Below, piece after piece: positions 61,344 through 64,000 of a stretch of 64,000 nucleotides of DNA; positions within the stretch are counted from its first letter, which is position 1, and every line of letters starts with the position of its first letter. This DNA is from SB11 sp965222995 (GTDB lineage: Bacteria > Bacteroidota > Bacteroidia > UBA8524), in assembly GCA_965222995.1 (NCBI GenBank), contig OZ244977.1:2232001-2296000 (forward strand), written 5' to 3'. Position numbers and translations under genes: made by a program. Below the pieces are notes generated by a model, which was given only the letters and a program-made list of their open reading frames with translations, was not told the origin of the DNA and searched no databases.

Positions 61344-61721
61344 TCAGGCAAAAGCCAACTTTTTTTCTGCTCTGCGTTGGCGCTGCTCATTTTCACCCCA
61401 ATCATAGGCTAAAAGAAGAATTTCTTTCAATGATTCGCCTTTATCAGTTATAGTATACTCTACTTTTGGAGGTACTTCGGCAAATACTTCTTTGGTTATC
61501 AACCCGTCTTCTTCCATTTCACGCAATTGCTTTGATAGCATTCTTTTACTGATGGTGGTTTTCTCCTCTCCAATCCCTTCTGATACAATACTCATAATTT
61601 CACTAAACCGAAGCGTTTTATACTCAAAAAAATGCCACATAATTACCCCCTTCCACTTGCCACCAATAATATTTAAGGTAAGCTCAACAGCACAAACTAT
61701 ATTATCATGATTTCTCGACAT
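61344..61721 (-). CDS. HxlR family transcriptional regulator
   Basis: 125 residues, one winged helix: the N-terminal CAVELTLNIIGGKWKGVIMWHF is the HxlR hallmark, including the conserved Cys10 that in relatives such as HypR/YodB reacts with quinones or disulfide stress. The recognition segment is TISKRMLSKQLREMEEDGLITKEVF and the wing EYTITDKGESL. It probably represses the downstream membrane protein/SRPBCC pair (60598-61227) through the 61281 palindrome; this is inference. It begins 5 bases after the glycosyltransferase-like gene. Confidence 0.92.
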   Translation of the reverse strand: MSRNHDNIVCAVELTLNIIGGKWKGVIMWHFFEYKTLRFSEIMSIVSEGIGEEKTTISKRMLSKQLREMEEDGLITKEVFAEVPPKVEYTITDKGESLKEILLLAYDWGENEQRQRRAEKKLAFA

Positions 61722-61726
61722 AGCTT

Positions 61727-62566
61727 TTACAAGTTAGCCTTTCTTTTCAATTTTTGCCAAAAAGAGGGCTTTTTGTACTCCTCAATAGGCTTCCAGTCAA
61801 AACTGTGCACAGCTTCAACTTTAGCCTCAATACTCTCACCTGCCAAATTATCAAAAAAGGTTTTCATAGGTTGTTCAGCAAGGCTACAGTACTGCCAATA
61901 ATGTGCTATAACATCATCACTACGATGCGGTGTAAACTCTTTTTGCAAATAGTATGAAAACGCCAGCTGCTCCATTACATGTTTTTGGTAGGCAAGCAAC
62001 ATTTTATCAGTAAGCTCTAAAACTTTTTCAATAACAGGCTTTGCTTGGGTAGTTAACCCGATAACGCCCGCATTCCACATAAAGTAATCCAGTGGAATTT
62101 GTACCTCTTCACCATTGCTGAGGGTAAAGATATTCTCCTTTACAAAACGATGTATCTTTTTTATAATAGGGTTGGCATTGCTCTTCAATTGAGCCTCGGG
62201 TAAATGAAGTATAGCGTTTTTGGCATCAATAGCCTCAAACAATTGTTGTGGCGATTTTGTAAACCATGTATCACTATCTAAATAGAGAAATTTACCTTCA
62301 TACTTACTCACAAAATCAAGCAACATCATCACCTTTACACGATGCACAAAGTTGTGCTCGCCTTTCCACTGTTGTACCATTTCAGGCAGCATAGGCTCAA
62401 ATACAACATGGTCTTTTATATCATCAAAAAATGTGTTGTTATCGGTATAGAGTATAATACTGTAATTTGTATCGTCTTTAATGAATTTCAATAAAGAAAG
62501 AACACAGAACTTTGCTTCCTGCAAAATGCGCTTTTTACCGTAACACTGTATTACAAAATAATTCAT
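61727..62566 (-). CDS. GT-A-type glycosyltransferase-like protein
   Basis: 279 residues, GT-A fold: an N-terminal nucleotide-binding strand (MNYFVIQCYGKKRILQEAKFCVLSLL), a YSIILYTDN strand, then the metal-binding DxD motif in GKFLYLDSDTWF. WNAGVIGLTTQAKPVIEKVLEL and the HYWQY histidines are also typical of glycosyltransferases that transfer a hexose to a surface glycan. The donor and acceptor are unknown. It lies three bases downstream of the thioesterase gene, without functional connection that I can name. Confidence 0.75.
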   Translation of the reverse strand: MNYFVIQCYGKKRILQEAKFCVLSLLKFIKDDTNYSIILYTDNNTFFDDIKDHVVFEPMLPEMVQQWKGEHNFVHRVKVMMLLDFVSKYEGKFLYLDSDTWFTKSPQQLFEAIDAKNAILHLPEAQLKSNANPIIKKIHRFVKENIFTLSNGEEVQIPLDYFMWNAGVIGLTTQAKPVIEKVLELTDKMLLAYQKHVMEQLAFSYYLQKEFTPHRSDDVIAHYWQYCSLAEQPMKTFFDNLAGESIEAKVEAVHSFDWKPIEEYKKPSFWQKLKRKANL

Positions 62567-62569
62567 TAG

Positions 62570-62992
62570 CTATTCAGGCAAAGAATACCGTTCTAAAATC
62601 CAGTCGGGAATTATAGCTGCTTTTCCTGTTTTCAGGTCTGTCATTACATAATCAAAAGTGCCTTTGCAGCTTATTTTGTTGGTTTCTTTTTTTACTATCT
62701 CAAACTCTACAGCAGCAATATTTCTCTCTAAAGCCGTTAGTCTGGTTTTCACAATAAAACTGTCTCCCAGTAAAAGAGGGCGTTTAAATTCAACTGTAGA
62801 TTTACGGATTACCCAACCCAAACCATTCTCTAAAAACTCGCCCATACTCATACCATAGCACCTTCCCATTTGGTCATAACGGGCAGCTAAAACATAATCG
62901 GTATATCTGCTGCTATGTACATGTTGAAACATATCAATATCATCAGGGCGAACCTGCATTTCTGTTTCGTATGTATTCGTATTTAATCTCAA
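62570..62992 (-). CDS. Acyl-CoA thioesterase (4HBT hot-dog fold)
   Basis: 140 residues, single hot-dog domain: RPDDIDMFQHVHSSRYTDYVLAARYDQMGRC (the D-x-x-G/Q-H-V motif of 4-hydroxybenzoyl-CoA thioesterases), STVEFKRPLLLGDSFIVKTRLTALERNIAAVEFEIVK. It hydrolyses a short or aromatic acyl-CoA, or acts in the Tol-Pal locus in other phyla. It lies 76 bases downstream of the gamma-carbonic-anhydrase gene. No close pathway partners. Confidence 0.88.
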   Translation of the reverse strand: MRLNTNTYETEMQVRPDDIDMFQHVHSSRYTDYVLAARYDQMGRCYGMSMGEFLENGLGWVIRKSTVEFKRPLLLGDSFIVKTRLTALERNIAAVEFEIVKKETNKISCKGTFDYVMTDLKTGKAAIIPDWILERYSLPE

Positions 62993-63068
62993 AGTATTTA
63001 CTGATTAACGGACCTGATGATTTAATGATTCCTAAATCTGTAAATCATCAAATCTCTATGTCTAAAAA

Positions 63069-63587
63069 TTATTTATATGCTTTTAAATATTCTTTAGCTA
63101 ACTCCACATAAACAGCAGCATTTTTTTCTACTGCCTCAATATGGGCGGGGCTAAGCTGTTTTACAACTTTTGCAGGTGTCCCCATTACTATACTATAATC
63201 GGGTATTTCCATACCGGCGGGAACCATAGCATTTGCACCAATAATGCAAAAATTTCCCACCTTGGCACTGTTCATCACCACACTATGCATACCCACCAAT
63301 ACATTATTACCTATTGTAGCTCCGTGTACTAAGGCCAAATGCCCTATTATACAATCATTACCAATATTAACAGGTTCATTAGGGTCTACATGCAAAACGG
63401 CATTGTCTTGAATATTAGTTCTATGCCCTATAGTGATAGTATCACTATCTCCACGTAAAACAGCACCAAACCAAACAGAACACTCATCACCTAACTCAAC
63501 ATTGCCAATAAGCGTAGCATTTGGTGCAATAAATACATCTTTGCCCAATTTCGGTTGCTTCTTCAAAACGGCTTGCATATCTATCAT
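63069..63587 (-). CDS. Gamma-carbonic-anhydrase-like hexapeptide protein
   Basis: 172 residues of left-handed beta-helix repeats: FIAPNATLIGNVELGDECSVWFGAVLRGDSDTITIGHRTNIQDNAVLHVDP, then the IIGHLALVHGATIGNNVLVGMHSVVMN and the C-terminal helix. The three metal-binding His positions (H in NAVLHVD, HLALVHG, VGMHSVV) are kept. Family members are carbonic anhydrases or YrdA/PaaY-like acyl-CoA thioesterases. Upstream of its ATG is TATCTTCGCCGC, a variant of the -7 box. Confidence 0.92.
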   Translation of the reverse strand: MIDMQAVLKKQPKLGKDVFIAPNATLIGNVELGDECSVWFGAVLRGDSDTITIGHRTNIQDNAVLHVDPNEPVNIGNDCIIGHLALVHGATIGNNVLVGMHSVVMNSAKVGNFCIIGANAMVPAGMEIPDYSIVMGTPAKVVKQLSPAHIEAVEKNAAVYVELAKEYLKAYK

Positions 63588-63625
63588 GCGGCGAAGATAC
63601 TAAATACAAAATCACCCTTGGTTTG

Positions 63626-63633
63626 TATTTTTG
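63626..63633 (+). promoter_or_regulatory. -7 promoter box of the right-end GNAT gene
   Basis: TATTTTTG, followed by CCGCCGACT and ATG at 63643, fits TAnnTTTG with a leader of a few bases. Confidence 0.45.
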
Positions 63634-63642
63634 CCGCCGACT

Positions 63643-64000
63643 ATGATAATACAACCCATAACTATTGATGATGTTGATGAGGCAAACCAAGTTCAGCCCA
63701 AAGAATGGGGTTCTATAGCACACCATATAACACGTTATGTTACTTCACCTCACTGTCATCCCATTAAATTGGTTGAGAATGATAAAATCATAGGAATTGG
63801 CACAACTATACTGCACAAAAACACAGCTTGGCTGGCTCATATTATTGTGCATGAAAGTCATAGAAATAAAGGCTTGGGCACCTTAATTACACAGGCATTA
63901 ATAGACAGTATTGATAAAAGTACATATAAAACTACATTATTAGTTGCCACAGAATTAGGCGAGTTTGTATACAAGAAACTAGGCTTTGAGGCTGAATGTG
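63643..64000 (+). CDS. GNAT N-acetyltransferase, N-terminal part (cut by window edge)
   Basis: ATG at 63643 opens 119 codons that run off the window. The fragment has the GNAT acetyl-CoA signature: AWLAHIIVHESHRNKGLGTLITQALID (R-x-x-G-x-G/A as RNKGLG) and KTTLLVATELGEFVYKKLGFEAEC, the terminal beta-bulge helix. Strand b1 (TIDDVDEANQVQPKEWG) is normal. The last residues of the family's usual length (about 140) are missing at the edge. It diverges from the gamma-carbonic-anhydrase gene, the two starts 55 bases apart. Confidence 0.85.
   Translation, partial: MIIQPITIDDVDEANQVQPKEWGSIAHHITRYVTSPHCHPIKLVENDKIIGIGTTILHKNTAWLAHIIVHESHRNKGLGTLITQALIDSIDKSTYKTTLLVATELGEFVYKKLGFEAEC

Noticed and set aside
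1..64000. tRNA, rRNA, CRISPR array, prophage or integrative element
   Set aside because: No cloverleaf, regular direct repeat-spacer pattern, integrase or phage structural gene was seen.

Overview
ORGANISM. The window is about 64 kb of AT-rich, gene-dense chromosome from a member of the Bacteroidota. Evidence: a type IX secretion (T9SS) plug protein and a T9SS C-terminal sorting domain, several outer-membrane beta-barrel proteins, fused RibBA, a Kdo transferase, CrtZ-type carotenoid genes, many DUF families typical of the phylum, almost no Shine-Dalgarno sequences, and -7 promoter boxes of the TAnnTTTG type lying close to start codons. I cannot place it below phylum. There are no tRNA or rRNA genes, CRISPR arrays, prophages or complete insertion sequences. 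LAYOUT. 3-3126: the 3' end of a large outer-membrane receptor facing two overlapping envelope genes. 3220-8664: a giant alpha-2-macroglobulin lipoprotein. 8795-16449 (minus): T9SS plug protein, ABC-F ATPase, RibBA, a glycosyltransferase, an LptF/LptG permease and a START-like protein. 16541-18924: PAP2 phosphatase plus an ArnT/PMT-like glycosyltransferase. 19004-22420 (minus): YHYH lipoprotein, MORN-repeat lipoprotein, SCO1, ECF sigma factor, small membrane protein (putative anti-sigma), Spy/CnrX-like sensor. 22525-27453: DUF5655, DUF2911, two tandem diheme cytochrome c peroxidase lipoproteins and an SH3-like protein. 27571-30240: a large T9SS-secreted protein. 30233-31985 (minus): carotenoid genes with a glutathione peroxidase. 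32072-36208: DUF2452, MnmE, a long gene-poor gap and RsgA. 36492-41627 (minus): nuclease-fold protein, GH64-like glucanase, Kdo transferase with an unlisted 51-aa companion, and a beta-barrel. 41782-46895: nucleotide-sugar operon (aminotransferase, Ugd, UDP-xylose synthase-like, acyltransferase, GalE). 46966-53927: amidase, membrane protein, Uup, Mpl and small proteins. 54013-56145: ribosomal protein bS1. 56206-64000: small enzymes, an HxlR-regulated operon, and a truncated acetyltransferase at the right edge. MAIN FINDING. Three minus-strand sites share the bipartite motif CGCAAGT-N15-CGTCATA with identical 15-nt spacing. One lies upstream of the YHYH-MORN-SCO1-sigma operon, one between the sigma gene and its putative anti-sigma/sensor pair, and one upstream of the tandem diheme peroxidases. 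The architecture looks like an ECF promoter (AAGTTTT-like -35, CGTC -10). It suggests a self-contained envelope stress circuit, organised like CnrYXH, in which a periplasmic Spy/CnrX-like sensor and a membrane anti-sigma release an ECF factor that switches on SCO1, YHYH and peroxidase lipoproteins and, as feedback, its own inhibitor. The signal (copper, another metal, or peroxide/redox) is not decided by sequence. OTHER POINTS. bS1 has a full Shine-Dalgarno and a two-codon mini-ORF in front of a TTG start. A perfect 18-bp palindrome sits between an hxlR gene and the operon it probably controls. A 19-bp palindromic word recurs exactly at two distant gene ends. A 710-bp gap contains a strong -7 box and no convincing gene.
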